Shown here: piece by piece, positions 1 to 8,187 of the stretch
How the letters are laid out: each line of letters opens with the position of its first letter
Numbering within the stretch: the first letter of the stretch is position 1
Assembly (NCBI RefSeq): GCF_001413955.1
Contig: NZ_LCTZ01000002.1
Span: 3,699,501-3,763,500 of the forward strand
Source of the DNA: Flagellimonas eckloniae
GTDB lineage: Bacteria; Bacteroidota; Bacteroidia; Flavobacteriales; Flavobacteriaceae
Reading direction: 5' to 3'
Length of the DNA stretch: 64,000 nucleotides
Notes under the pieces: generated by a model
The model's database searches: none
What the model saw: only the letters and a program-made list of their open reading frames with translations
Told to the model about the DNA's origin: nothing
Translations under genes and position numbers: made by a program

Positions 1-41
1 CCGCCTACCAAGGCATTTTTTCCTATTAAATCTATTTTCAT
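1..41 (-). CDS. SDR-family oxidoreductase, N-terminal fragment cut by the window edge
   Basis: Thirteen codons are visible, read leftwards from the ATG at 41: M-K-I-D-L-I-G-K-N-A-L-V-G, still open at the edge. A short strand followed by G-K-x-A-L-V-G is the usual opening of short-chain dehydrogenase/reductase proteins, just before the glycine-rich NAD(P)-binding loop. The start lies one base beyond the stop of the cupin gene, so the two are probably cotranscribed. The substrate cannot be inferred, and with so few residues the family call is tentative. Confidence 0.5.
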   Translation of the reverse strand, partial: MKIDLIGKNALVG

Positions 42-42
42 A

Positions 43-354
43 CTACTTGTATTCTTCTCTTGCCGGACTAAAAATGTCCATTAATTTACATGCCGTCAAC
101 GCCTTTCCACTATGCGGAATGTTTGATGGAACAATAACAACATCTCCTGGCTTGTAAATATCGGTTTTTCCACCAACAGTAAATTCAAAAGAACCTTCCA
201 CAACATGCATGATCTGTTCGTTGAAATGATGATGTTCTGGAACTTTGGCATCTTTTTCAACATCCCAAAAAACCCATGACATTGTTTCACTGTGCACCAT
301 TTTTCCATGATAGCCAAGCATGATTTCCTTGGATTTTATTTCTGATAGATTCAT
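43..354 (-). CDS. Small cupin-domain protein
   Basis: A single-domain cupin of 103 residues. It has the two short metal-binding motifs of the fold: H-H-H at about residues 41-43 with Glu46, then P-G-D near 69-71 and a late His at 81. There is no signal peptide, so it is probably cytoplasmic. Such small cupins bind a metal and act as isomerases, dioxygenases or sensors; the substrate cannot be read from sequence. I chose the ATG at 354 because the protein begins M-N-L-S-E-I there; an in-frame ATG at 396 adds 14 poorly conserved-looking residues. It is followed at one base by the SDR gene, which suggests a joint metabolic role. Confidence 0.8.
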   Translation of the reverse strand: MNLSEIKSKEIMLGYHGKMVHSETMSWVFWDVEKDAKVPEHHHFNEQIMHVVEGSFEFTVGGKTDIYKPGDVVIVPSNIPHSGKALTACKLMDIFSPAREEYK

Positions 355-402
355 AACGTATAAATTTTCTTCAAGATAGAAATTAATAAGATTCATTCTT
401 TG

Positions 403-433
403 TTTGGATTGATTTTGTCAATGTCTATTTTTG
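403..433 (+). promoter_or_regulatory. Promoter of mpl
   Basis: TTTG at 403-406 and TATTTTTG at 426-433 are 19 bases apart. This fits the Bacteroidota housekeeping consensus (TTTG at -33, TAnnTTTG at -7) in both boxes and in spacing. Transcription would start near 440, giving a leader of only about 10 bases before the mpl ATG at 451. Confidence 0.75.
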
Positions 434-450
434 ATTGTTAAACAGAAAAA

Positions 451-1806
451 ATGAAAATCCATTTTATTGCCATTGGAGGTAGCGCCATGCACAATCTTGC
501 TTTGGCATTGGAACATAAGGGATATACGATAACCGGTAGTGATGATGTGATTTTTGAGCCCTCAAAAGGACGACTGGAAAGCAAAGGGTTGTTGCCATTG
601 GAATTTGGTTGGTTTCCAGAAAAGATAAATGCTGAGCTTGATGCTGTTATTTTGGGCATGCACGCCAAACCTGATAATCCTGAATTGCTAAGGGCACAGG
701 AACTAGGTGTGAAAATATATTCGTATCCTGAATTTTTGTACGAGCAATCAAAGCATAAAACAAGGGTTGTTATTGGGGGAAGCCATGGAAAAACCACTAT
801 TACATCTATGATTCTTCACGTGTTGGATTATCAAGATATAGCTGTGGATTATATGGTGGGAGCACAGTTGGAAGGCTTTGAAAGAATGGTTCACCTTACT
901 GAAGAAAATGACTTTATTGTTTTGGAGGGAGACGAATATTTGTCCTCACCTATTGATAGAAGACCTAAATTCCATTTATATCAACCCAATATTGCGTTAT
1001 TAAGTGGTATTGCTTGGGACCACATTAATGTATTTCCCACTTTTGATAATTATGTGGATCAGTTCCAGATTTTTGTTGATGGAATAGTCAAGGGCGGTAG
1101 TATTACCTATAATGAAGAAGATTTAAAGGTGAAAAGTGTTGTAGAGGCTACAGAAAATACAATTCGTAAGTTTCCGTATGCCACACCAAATTACAAAGTG
1201 GCGGATGGGATTACCGTATTGGACACTCCAGAGGGGGAAATGCCCATTGAAATTTTTGGAAAACACAACTTGAATAATTTGGCGGGAGCCAAATGGATAT
1301 GTCAACAAATGGGAGTGGACGAAGCTGATTTTTACGAGGCGATAGCATCATTTTCGGGAGCTTCAAAACGAATGGAAAAAATTGCGGAAAGTTCAAACAA
1401 AGTGGCGTTTAAAGATTTTGCACATTCTCCAAGTAAAGTAAAGGCAACAACCCAAGCTGTTAAAGAACAATTCCCAGGGAGAAAACTCCTTGCCTGTCTG
1501 GAACTTCATACCTATAGCAGTCTTAATGCCGAGTTTTTGACAGAATATAATGGAGCATTGGATGCAGCAGACGAAGCTGTGGTCTTTTATTCACCAAATG
1601 CTGTAAAAATCAAACAGCTGGAAGAAGTTACCTCGGAACAGATCGCAAAAGCGTTAAAGCGAGAAGATTTAAAGATATTTACTAATGCCAAAGCATTTCA
1701 GGAGTATCTTTTTGCTCAAAACTTTGATGATTCCTCACTTTTGCTAATGAGTTCTGGGAATTACGGTGGGTTGGATTTTGAAAACTTGAAAACTTTATTT
1801 CAATAA
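451..1806 (+). CDS. mpl: Mpl-type muropeptide ligase (UDP-N-acetylmuramate : tripeptide ligase)
   Basis: A 451-residue Mur ligase family protein. Mpl recycles peptidoglycan by joining the released tripeptide L-Ala-gamma-D-Glu-meso-diaminopimelate to UDP-N-acetylmuramate, using ATP, in the cytoplasm. The N-terminal Rossmann segment (residues 1-30, with I-G-G) and the P-loop G-S-H-G-K-T-T at 110-116 are clear, followed by the Mur central domain and a C-terminal domain rich in H-S-P-x-K-V type motifs. The length is normal for the family. A matching promoter lies directly upstream and there is no terminator before the next small ORF. MurC is the main alternative, but the lone position away from mur genes and the G-G-S-A-M-H opening favour Mpl. 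Confidence 0.88.
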   Translation: MKIHFIAIGGSAMHNLALALEHKGYTITGSDDVIFEPSKGRLESKGLLPLEFGWFPEKINAELDAVILGMHAKPDNPELLRAQELGVKIYSYPEFLYEQSKHKTRVVIGGSHGKTTITSMILHVLDYQDIAVDYMVGAQLEGFERMVHLTEENDFIVLEGDEYLSSPIDRRPKFHLYQPNIALLSGIAWDHINVFPTFDNYVDQFQIFVDGIVKGGSITYNEEDLKVKSVVEATENTIRKFPYATPNYKVADGITVLDTPEGEMPIEIFGKHNLNNLAGAKWICQQMGVDEADFYEAIASFSGASKRMEKIAESSNKVAFKDFAHSPSKVKATTQAVKEQFPGRKLLACLELHTYSSLNAEFLTEYNGALDAADEAVVFYSPNAVKIKQLEEVTSEQIAKALKREDLKIFTNAKAFQEYLFAQNFDDSSLLLMSSGNYGGLDFENLKTLFQ

Positions 1807-1823
1807 AGAAGGAGGTAAAAAGG

Positions 1824-1831
1824 TAATTTTG
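1824..1831 (+). promoter_or_regulatory. Candidate -7 box upstream of the 61-residue ORF
   Basis: TAATTTTG matches TAnnTTTG exactly. It lies 41 bases before the GTG at 1872. I see no clear TTTG about 19-20 bases further upstream, so this rests on one box only. Confidence 0.4.
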
Positions 1832-1871
1832 TCAGTTTTATTCTTGGAATGGTAATTGTCATTTATTTTAC

Positions 1872-2057
1872 GTGAAATTGCCACTCCATACTTTCATTGA
1901 AAACATACCGAAGAGACTTCGCCGTTTTGCTTCCATTTTAATGGCGGCTTTTATGCTGGGTATTTCCAATGTCATTTTAGAGGAAGACCGAATGATTCAT
2001 GATACCCGCCCTAAAATTGAACACCAAGAAATACAGGATGAGGATGAGAACCACTAG
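1872..2057 (+). CDS. Small hypothetical protein, possibly membrane-associated
   Basis: A 61-residue reading frame from a GTG. The first 20 residues are basic (K-R-L-R-R), residues about 20-37 are hydrophobic (A-S-I-L-M-A-A-F-M-L-G-I), and the tail is acidic (Q-D-E-D-E-N-H). That looks like a short single-helix membrane or peripheral protein rather than a random frame. It follows mpl in the same direction after 65 bases, has its own candidate -7 box at 1824-1831, and converges on the DUF1569 gene. I do not recognise a family. The GTG start and short length keep confidence moderate. Confidence 0.45.
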   Translation: MKLPLHTFIENIPKRLRRFASILMAAFMLGISNVILEEDRMIHDTRPKIEHQEIQDEDENH

Positions 2058-2072
2058 TATTTGTTTATGATT

Positions 2073-2528
2073 TCATACGCCAAACTGCCTTAAGTGATGA
2101 TCTAAATGTTTGTATTGCATTTGTCCCCACTGATCATGGGTAAAAACACCAAAGGCGGGATGTGGTTCCCATGACGTTCTATCTTTTTCGGCATGAAAAT
2201 CATTGACCAATGTAACGAGGTTTTTCTGTTCAGGATCAAACTCTTTTTTATCCACAACCTTAAAACCCTTTGCTGTTGGGGAATTGGGCTTCCAGAGTTT
2301 GTCATTGTACATGTTCTTTTTAAAGCTTTTGAACAAAAGCTTCATAACTGGGCTGGGCTTTTCCATGGTATACCTGCCCAGCGCAAGCTTTAATGGAAAT
2401 TGGCAATGGAAAAGCATTTGGCCTACCTCCATCTGTCCCCATTCTCCTTTGCTGGATACACTAAGGGAAGTAATTCTGTCTAAAATTTCTGAATGGGCTT
2501 CAGAATCAAAAAGCGATTTCATATACAT
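2073..2528 (-). CDS. DUF1569 protein (DinB/YfiT-like four-helix fold)
   Basis: A 151-residue cytoplasmic protein. The conserved pattern is W-G-Q-M-x-x-G-Q-M-L-x-H-C near residues 30-42, with a C-terminal G-Q-M-Q-Y-K-H-L-D-H-H-L-R-Q-F-G. The histidines correspond to the metal site of DinB-like proteins. The function of DUF1569 is unproven; members are thought to be metal-dependent and related to thiol-transferase or hydrolase DinB relatives. An alternative start two codons in (2522) is equally good. It is divergent from radC, with 47 bases between the two starts. Confidence 0.82.
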   Translation of the reverse strand: MYMKSLFDSEAHSEILDRITSLSVSSKGEWGQMEVGQMLFHCQFPLKLALGRYTMEKPSPVMKLLFKSFKKNMYNDKLWKPNSPTAKGFKVVDKKEFDPEQKNLVTLVNDFHAEKDRTSWEPHPAFGVFTHDQWGQMQYKHLDHHLRQFGV

Positions 2529-2575
2529 ATAAATTAGTATAGAAAATTACATAAATATTCCCCTATATTTAAAGC

Positions 2576-3277
2576 ATGCAAGAAAAAGTCGCATCTTTCT
2601 CTATTAAAAACTGGGCCGATGATGACAAACCAAGGGAAAAGTTGGTTCAGAAAGGGCGTTCTGTGCTTTCAGATGCCGAACTCATTGCAATTTTAATAGG
2701 ATCAGGTAATAAAGAGGAGAGCGCAGTTCAACTTTCTAAACGAATTTTAGCATCCGTAAATCACAACTTGAATGAGTTGGGCAAACTTTCTGTTAATCAA
2801 TTGATGCAGTTTAAAGGAATTGGGGAGGCAAAAGCAGTTTCCATTTCAGCTGCGTTGGAAGTGGGAAGAAGAAGAAGAGGAGGAGGGGAAGGTGAAAAAA
2901 TTTCAAAGGTTTTAAGCAGCAAGGATGCTTTTGATTTGTTGTATCCTACCATGGGAGATTTGGAACATGAAGAGTTTTGGATTATCTATCTTAACAATTC
3001 AAATAAAGTTATACAGAAGAATCAACTTAGCAAAGGTGGAATTACTGGAACTTTGGTGGATGTTCGTTTGGTTTTAAGACAAGCTCTGGAACTTGGGTCC
3101 GTGGGGATTATCTTGGCGCACAACCATCCATCGGGAACACTTAAGCCCAGCGAAGCGGATAAACAGATCACTAAAAAGCTAAAAGTGGCGTCCGAAGCCT
3201 TGGATATTAAGATATTGGATCATTTGATTGTGACCCAGCATGATTATTTTAGTTTTGCGGATGAGGGAATACTATAG
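2576..3277 (+). CDS. radC: RadC family protein (JAB/MPN domain)
   Basis: 233 residues, the normal length. An N-terminal UPF0758 segment with a helix-hairpin-helix-like stretch (around L-M-Q-F-K-G-I-G-E-A-K-A) is followed by a JAB/MPN domain. The zinc motif is complete: H-N-H-P-S-G with the downstream S-x-x-D (about residues 181-194), and an upstream Glu in the L-E-H-E-E-F-W segment. The role in DNA repair is historical and disputed; the domain is a metal-dependent isopeptidase fold. The ATG at 2576 follows an AT-rich stretch with a near-consensus TATATTTA. The deacetylase-like gene follows after 11 bases. Confidence 0.93.
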   Translation: MQEKVASFSIKNWADDDKPREKLVQKGRSVLSDAELIAILIGSGNKEESAVQLSKRILASVNHNLNELGKLSVNQLMQFKGIGEAKAVSISAALEVGRRRRGGGEGEKISKVLSSKDAFDLLYPTMGDLEHEEFWIIYLNNSNKVIQKNQLSKGGITGTLVDVRLVLRQALELGSVGIILAHNHPSGTLKPSEADKQITKKLKVASEALDIKILDHLIVTQHDYFSFADEGIL

Positions 3278-3288
3278 AAAGAAGACGA

Positions 3289-4584
3289 ATGTTATTGATA
3301 TTTACACATAAAATCACAAATAGACTTACCTATACGGCAAGGCATATTTTTGAAAAAATTTTAGGTGTAGAAATTGCTTTTACAACAAAGGTGGAAGATT
3401 TTATCAAGCATTCAGGACCAAAAATAACCTATTCAAAACAACCCCTTCAAAACGAATTTTTTATTCGGAGCAATGATCTGTTGTTTGAACAAGGAATCAA
3501 CGATTTGGAAATTAAGGTTGCCAATTGGGATGGAGTTCCCTGTTTTTTTAGTTGTGGTGATAAAAGCTCCATTCCGTACGATATTTTTTCAGCAAGCTTT
3601 TTTCTTTTAAGTAGATATGAGGAGTACCTTCCACATGTTAAAGATAGTTTGGGAAGATTTCCAGCAAAGGAAAGTATAGCCTATCAAAATAATTTTTTAG
3701 AGCTTCCAGTTGTCGATTTATGGGCGTATAAATTGATAACTGCGCTTAAAGAAGTTTTCCCTAACATAGAACATAAAAAAAGAGCCTATCGTTTTACTTC
3801 AATCATAAATGTTACAACATCACATTGCTATGCCTATAGGGGCTTGGTTAGAAGTATTGGTGGGTTTCTTTTTGATTTGGGCCGTTTTAAACTAAGACGT
3901 TTTGTGAAAAGGATTTCCGTGCTTTTGGGTTTTAAAAAGGATCCTTTCGACAATTTTCAAGAATTGGTGGAGATACATAAAAAATTCCCCATACAAACAA
4001 TGTTTTTCTTTCAGTTTGCCAAATATTCAGAGCATGATAAGAATATTTCACCCAATAATAACAAGTTTAGATATCTGATAAAATCGGTTGCTGATTATAG
4101 TGCCGTCTCTTTGAGTAGTTCTTTTCTCTCATCAACAGATAAAAAGGTTTTAAAAGAGGAAAAACAACAATTATCAAACTTGATAAATAGACCTGTAAGC
4201 TATTCAAGATTACGGTATAACAAGGTAAATATTCCAGTTACCTATCGGAATCTTATCGAAACTGAGTTTACAGATGATTTTTCCATGGGATATACACATG
4301 AGGTAGGTTTTAGGGCAGGAACCTGCACCCCTTTTTATTTTTATGATATTAATATGGAAGTAAAACAACCCTTAATGGTGCACCCTTTTGCCATTCATGA
4401 TTATTCCTTGCTCCACTTAAAAAAGAAAGAAGAGGCCTTTGAGAAAATGGATGGTATTTATAGATTGGTAAAACAGGTAAATGGTGAGATGCTCACTATC
4501 TTTTCAAATGAATTGTTGGGAAGTACACACAGAATAAAATGGATGGAACTTTATCAATTGGTTTTAAGAAGATATTATGTTTAA
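3289..4584 (+). CDS. DUF7033 / polysaccharide deacetylase-like protein, active site apparently lost
   Basis: 431 residues. The order matches flavobacterial proteins with a DUF7033-like N-domain and a NodB-like C-domain: S-R-Y-E-E-Y at about residues 109-114, R-F-P-A-K-E-S, then the G-F-R-A-G-T-C-T-P-F-Y-F-Y-D block near 343-356 and H-P-F-A. From memory, active relatives carry an Asp-containing I-D-x-D-x-A-Y-A segment, a G-x-H-P-S-Y motif and an S-R-Q-H-F-L motif. Here these places read N-V-T-T-S-H-C-Y-A-Y, L-S-S-S-F-L and S-R-L-R-Y-N. The metal-binding Asp and His therefore seem absent although the fold is kept. It sits in an operon with radC and overlaps the next gene by 8 bases. It may be a binding or structural homologue. 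Confidence 0.7.
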   Translation: MLLIFTHKITNRLTYTARHIFEKILGVEIAFTTKVEDFIKHSGPKITYSKQPLQNEFFIRSNDLLFEQGINDLEIKVANWDGVPCFFSCGDKSSIPYDIFSASFFLLSRYEEYLPHVKDSLGRFPAKESIAYQNNFLELPVVDLWAYKLITALKEVFPNIEHKKRAYRFTSIINVTTSHCYAYRGLVRSIGGFLFDLGRFKLRRFVKRISVLLGFKKDPFDNFQELVEIHKKFPIQTMFFFQFAKYSEHDKNISPNNNKFRYLIKSVADYSAVSLSSSFLSSTDKKVLKEEKQQLSNLINRPVSYSRLRYNKVNIPVTYRNLIETEFTDDFSMGYTHEVGFRAGTCTPFYFYDINMEVKQPLMVHPFAIHDYSLLHLKKKEEAFEKMDGIYRLVKQVNGEMLTIFSNELLGSTHRIKWMELYQLVLRRYYV

Positions 4585-5266
4585 AGACGTAATTACAGAC
4601 GTTTTTTTTGATTTGGACCATACCTTGTGGGATTTTGATAGAAATTCGGCGCTTACCTTTAAGAAGATTCTAAAAGAAAATGATGTAAGTGTGGTTCTGG
4701 AAGATTTTTTAGAGGTATATGTGCCCATAAACCTTGAGTTTTGGAAATTGTATCGGGAAGAAAAAATAAGTAAAGCCCAGCTACGATATCAACGATTAAA
4801 AAACACTTTTGATAAAGTTGGAGCATCAGTCTCCGATGAAATAATTCATGTTTTGGCTGATGATTACATTGCCCATTTATCATCTTTCACCCATCTATTT
4901 CCAAATACCGTTGAAATATTGGAATATCTGGTTCCCAACTATAATCTTCATATTATCACTAATGGATTTCAGGAAATTCAGGATAAAAAATTAGTTGAAT
5001 CAAATATCAACAAGTATTTTGATCAGGTCATCAATTCTGAAATGGCAGGAGTCAAAAAGCCAAATCCATATATTTTTGAGTTGGCCTTACAAAAGGCAAA
5101 GGTTGCGCCAAAAAATTCCTTGATGATTGGAGATAATCTTGAAGCAGATATTATGGGAGCAAGGGCAGTTGGAATGGAATCCATTCATTTTAACGCACAT
5201 AGCGAACCTGAGCATGATTTGTGTCTAATGATAAGCGATCTTATTGAAATAAAAAGCTTTTTATAG
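4577..5266 (+). CDS. YjjG-type HAD nucleotidase
   Basis: 229 residues of the haloacid dehalogenase superfamily. Motif I is F-F-D-L-D-H-T-L-W-D-F (nucleophile and acid Asp at about residues 12 and 14), motif II is I-I-T-N-G near 131-135, motif III is the Lys in G-V-K-K-P-N-P, and motif IV is G-D-N-L-E-A-D-I. A helical C1 cap follows motif I. The W-D-F after motif I and the overall length match YjjG, which hydrolyses non-canonical pyrimidine nucleotides to limit their incorporation in DNA. The start overlaps the end of the preceding gene by 8 bases, so translation is likely coupled. Confidence 0.85.
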   Translation: MFKDVITDVFFDLDHTLWDFDRNSALTFKKILKENDVSVVLEDFLEVYVPINLEFWKLYREEKISKAQLRYQRLKNTFDKVGASVSDEIIHVLADDYIAHLSSFTHLFPNTVEILEYLVPNYNLHIITNGFQEIQDKKLVESNINKYFDQVINSEMAGVKKPNPYIFELALQKAKVAPKNSLMIGDNLEADIMGARAVGMESIHFNAHSEPEHDLCLMISDLIEIKSFL

Positions 5267-5322
5267 AGTTATAGTAGGGTATAGCCAACCTCTATTGTTT
5301 TATTAGAAATGCTTTTTACGCT

Positions 5323-5871
5323 ATGAAAAGATTATTTTTTCTTGGACTGTTGGTGCTCTCAGTTTTCCTAACTACGATTTCTTGTTCCGAAGAACAGGAT
5401 TTTGGTCAATTTGATGATTTAAGTGTTACCCCAACCCTTACATCCAGTATTTTTTATTTAGAATCCGACGAGGCATTCATCAATTCTGTAAACACTACAA
5501 ACGTATTTTATTCCCAAATTTTCAATTTTGATGCTTTTACAGAACAATTTGTGGCAGAACGATTGTTGGAAGGGACAATATCCTATGAATTTGAAAACAC
5601 TACCAGTAAAAGATTAAATATAGTCATAGAATTTTTGGATGAAGCAGGTAACGTATTGGATGTGGAAACTTTTGATGTTGATTCCCAGCCAACACTATCC
5701 TCCCGAGAAGTAGCCTATGGTCCTACTGGGAAAAGTCTGGATATTTTGATAAATACTTCAAATCTTAGGGTAACGGCAAGTAATTTGGGTGATACAACCA
5801 GTGTGTCATCTTCATCAGAACCAAAAATTACAATGGGCTCCGCCGCCGAATTTTTATTTCGATTAAAATGA
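5323..5871 (+). CDS. Hypothetical lipoprotein
   Basis: 182 residues with a type II signal peptide: K-R, a hydrophobic run, then T-I-S-C at about 18-21 (lipobox Cys21). The mature part is rich in Ser, Thr and Asp and looks like a beta-sandwich, with alternating hydrophobics such as S-Y-E-F-E-N-T and L-N-I-V-I-E-F-L-D. No family is recognised. Its stop overlaps the start of the DUF5723 gene by 4 bases (ATGA), so the two are translated together and are probably partners in the outer membrane. Confidence 0.75.
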   Translation: MKRLFFLGLLVLSVFLTTISCSEEQDFGQFDDLSVTPTLTSSIFYLESDEAFINSVNTTNVFYSQIFNFDAFTEQFVAERLLEGTISYEFENTTSKRLNIVIEFLDEAGNVLDVETFDVDSQPTLSSREVAYGPTGKSLDILINTSNLRVTASNLGDTTSVSSSSEPKITMGSAAEFLFRLK

Positions 5872-7325
5872 GGTTGACCGTTCAGTTCCTTTTCACCATC
5901 CTTTTTGGGGTAGCTACAGTATGCTCCCAAAATAAGCAGTTGTTGTACGATTTTCATGAGATTCCGCAATCACTTATGGTTAACCCAGGAGTCAAAACTA
6001 TGGAAAAGTGGCATACGGGAATCCCATTTATCTCTGGATTGGCGTTCCAAGCAGGGACAAGTGGCGTTACTGTAAATGACTTATTTGCCAATGATGGAAT
6101 TGACTTTACCACCAAAGTACAAGAACGCGTTTTGGATGCAATGACCAAGGGCGATGATATTAGTACAACAAGTCAAATAGAAGGCTTTAATGTGGGGTTT
6201 AGAGGAAGAAACAGGCCAAATGATTATTATTCCTTTGGAATTTATGGAGAGACCGATATCATTGTGTATTGGCCGGAAGATTTGGCGATTTTGGCTTTTG
6301 AAGGGAATGGGGGAGCCAATATCGGGAGGTCTTTTGATTTAGGGCACCTTAATGTAAGAGGGGAAATGGTAAATGTTTTCCATTTTGGGGTAAATAGAAA
6401 AGTAAGTAATACATTAACAGTTGGGGCAAGGGCCAAATTGTATTCTAGCATATTTGAATTTAAATCAACAAAAAACTCAGGCACTTTTAGCACAACGGAA
6501 GGCTTGGATAACATTTATGCAAATACTATTGTTGCAGATATGGAACTCCAGACATCTGGAGTAGAAGGTATTTTGGACATTTTGGATGAAGACACTTCAA
6601 CTACGCAAAAAGATTTAGCAAGCCTATTTGCCAAAAGGGTATTGTTGGGAGGTAATCTTGGTTTGGGGTTTGATGCCGGATTTTCCTATAAACTTAATCC
6701 GCAGACGACCATAGCGGGTAGTGTATTGGATGTGGGCTTTATATACCATTCCAAGGATATTAAAAATTACACATTAAATGGGAGTGCAACCAATGAGGGT
6801 ATTGAAGTTGTTTTACCGGAAGATATCACCAATTTAGGTGTGGATTTATGGCAAGATTTGATTGATGAGATAGAAGAATCTGTTCCCTTTGATAACAATG
6901 ATGATGGATTCATTTCCCTAAGACCAATAAAGGCTTATGGGTCCATACGATATGATTTTGGTTTAAGGGAGGCTTCAAATAAAGATTGTGGTTGTGGAAT
7001 CAATGCAGGAGGTAGCGGTCAATATGAGGAGATGTACAGAAATAGTGTTGGCGGGCAATTGTATTTCATTAAAAGACCTCGTGGATTACAGGCGGCATTG
7101 ACAGGTTTTTATCAAAAAAAACTGGGTAGGACATTCTCGTTAAAAACTACCTATACCGTAGATAAATATTCATTATCCAACATTGGTTTGGGGTTTAGTC
7201 TTCAAGCGGGCCCAGTAAATTTTTACATTTTGGGAGATAACCTCTTGTCTTATCAAAATATAGCGGATACCCATTACGCTTCTTTACAGTTTGGATTTAA
7301 TATTATATCTTGGAACGATAATTGA
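5868..7325 (+). CDS. DUF5723 family outer-membrane protein
   Basis: 485 residues. A signal peptide (to about residue 20, cleaved near V-C-S-Q) is followed by M-V-N-P-G-V-K, then repeated amphipathic strands ending in L-Q-F-G-F-N-I-I, all typical of a beta-barrel. The P-x-x-L-M-V-N-P-G opening and the glycine-rich strand pattern fit DUF5723, a Bacteroidota family related to PorV/PorP-like barrels. An acidic D-N-N-D-D-G-F segment around 345 resembles a calcium loop. It is the middle gene of a three-gene unit of exported proteins; its role is unknown. Confidence 0.78.
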   Translation: MRLTVQFLFTILFGVATVCSQNKQLLYDFHEIPQSLMVNPGVKTMEKWHTGIPFISGLAFQAGTSGVTVNDLFANDGIDFTTKVQERVLDAMTKGDDISTTSQIEGFNVGFRGRNRPNDYYSFGIYGETDIIVYWPEDLAILAFEGNGGANIGRSFDLGHLNVRGEMVNVFHFGVNRKVSNTLTVGARAKLYSSIFEFKSTKNSGTFSTTEGLDNIYANTIVADMELQTSGVEGILDILDEDTSTTQKDLASLFAKRVLLGGNLGLGFDAGFSYKLNPQTTIAGSVLDVGFIYHSKDIKNYTLNGSATNEGIEVVLPEDITNLGVDLWQDLIDEIEESVPFDNNDDGFISLRPIKAYGSIRYDFGLREASNKDCGCGINAGGSGQYEEMYRNSVGGQLYFIKRPRGLQAALTGFYQKKLGRTFSLKTTYTVDKYSLSNIGLGFSLQAGPVNFYILGDNLLSYQNIADTHYASLQFGFNIISWNDN

Positions 7326-7338
7326 TTATCTTCCTAAA

Positions 7339-8187
7339 ATGAAATCTAAACTTTTACTCTTAATACTATTTACAATAGGGTTTAACAGCATTACAAGTGC
7401 TCAGTTGAACGATTATAAATATATCATTGTGCCAAAGAAATTTGATGCCTATAAGACTGAGAACAAGCATTTGACAAGTACAAAGATTAAACATCTTTTT
7501 GTTCAAAAGGGATTCTCGGCCGTATATGATGACGCTTTACCTGAGGATTTAAGTAAAAATAGATGTTTGGGACTATTGGTGAATTTGGTAGACAATTCGA
7601 GTATGTTCAGTACAAAGACTACCCTTGTTTTGAAGGATTGCCAATCCTTGGAAGTTTTTAAGACGGTTGAGGGTAAAAGTAAGATCAAAGAGTTTAAGGC
7701 AGCGTATTCAGAAGCTATTGAAAAAGCATTTGTTTCAATTAAAGAATTACCATATCAGTATACTCCAAAAAAACAACCAATAAAGGCAGAGGAGCCCCTT
7801 ACAGTAAGTTTTAAGAACGACGTAAAATCTATTGAGGAGAAACCAAAGAAAAGTAAGGTCGTTATACAAGAGGCAACTCAGGAAAACCAAAGTTTTAAGA
7901 CTGTGGAGCCTGTAGCGTCAACAATTGAAAAGAAACAAGAAGTTATGGAATCCAAACCTATAACTTCAGATTTGTTATATGCACAACCAACTGAAAATGG
8001 GTATCAGCTTATAGATAGTACTCCAAAAGTTGTATTGAAATTAATATCTACTTCAATGGATAATGTATTTATGATTGGAGGGCATGGGGCAGGTAATGGA
8101 TTGGTCTTCAAGAAAAACGACAAATGGTTTTTAGAGTCTACGGAAAACGGCGAAAAAAAGCTTACGGAATTGAACATTAAGTTCTAA
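7339..8187 (+). CDS. Hypothetical exported protein
   Basis: I place the start at the ATG at 7339 (282 residues) because it is followed directly by a signal peptide (K-S-K-L-L-L-L-I-L-F, ending S-A-Q). Frame extension upstream to 7291 would overlap the preceding gene and spoil the signal. The N-terminal domain (to about residue 140) has a K-F-D-A-Y-K-T-E-N-K-H-L-T-S pattern, a charged Lys/Glu linker spans roughly 145-205, and a small C-terminal beta domain ends at F-282. No known family is recognised. It is the last gene of the lipoprotein/DUF5723 unit, and its stop overlaps that of rarA by 4 bases. Confidence 0.72.
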   Translation: MKSKLLLLILFTIGFNSITSAQLNDYKYIIVPKKFDAYKTENKHLTSTKIKHLFVQKGFSAVYDDALPEDLSKNRCLGLLVNLVDNSSMFSTKTTLVLKDCQSLEVFKTVEGKSKIKEFKAAYSEAIEKAFVSIKELPYQYTPKKQPIKAEEPLTVSFKNDVKSIEEKPKKSKVVIQEATQENQSFKTVEPVASTIEKKQEVMESKPITSDLLYAQPTENGYQLIDSTPKVVLKLISTSMDNVFMIGGHGAGNGLVFKKNDKWFLESTENGEKKLTELNIKF

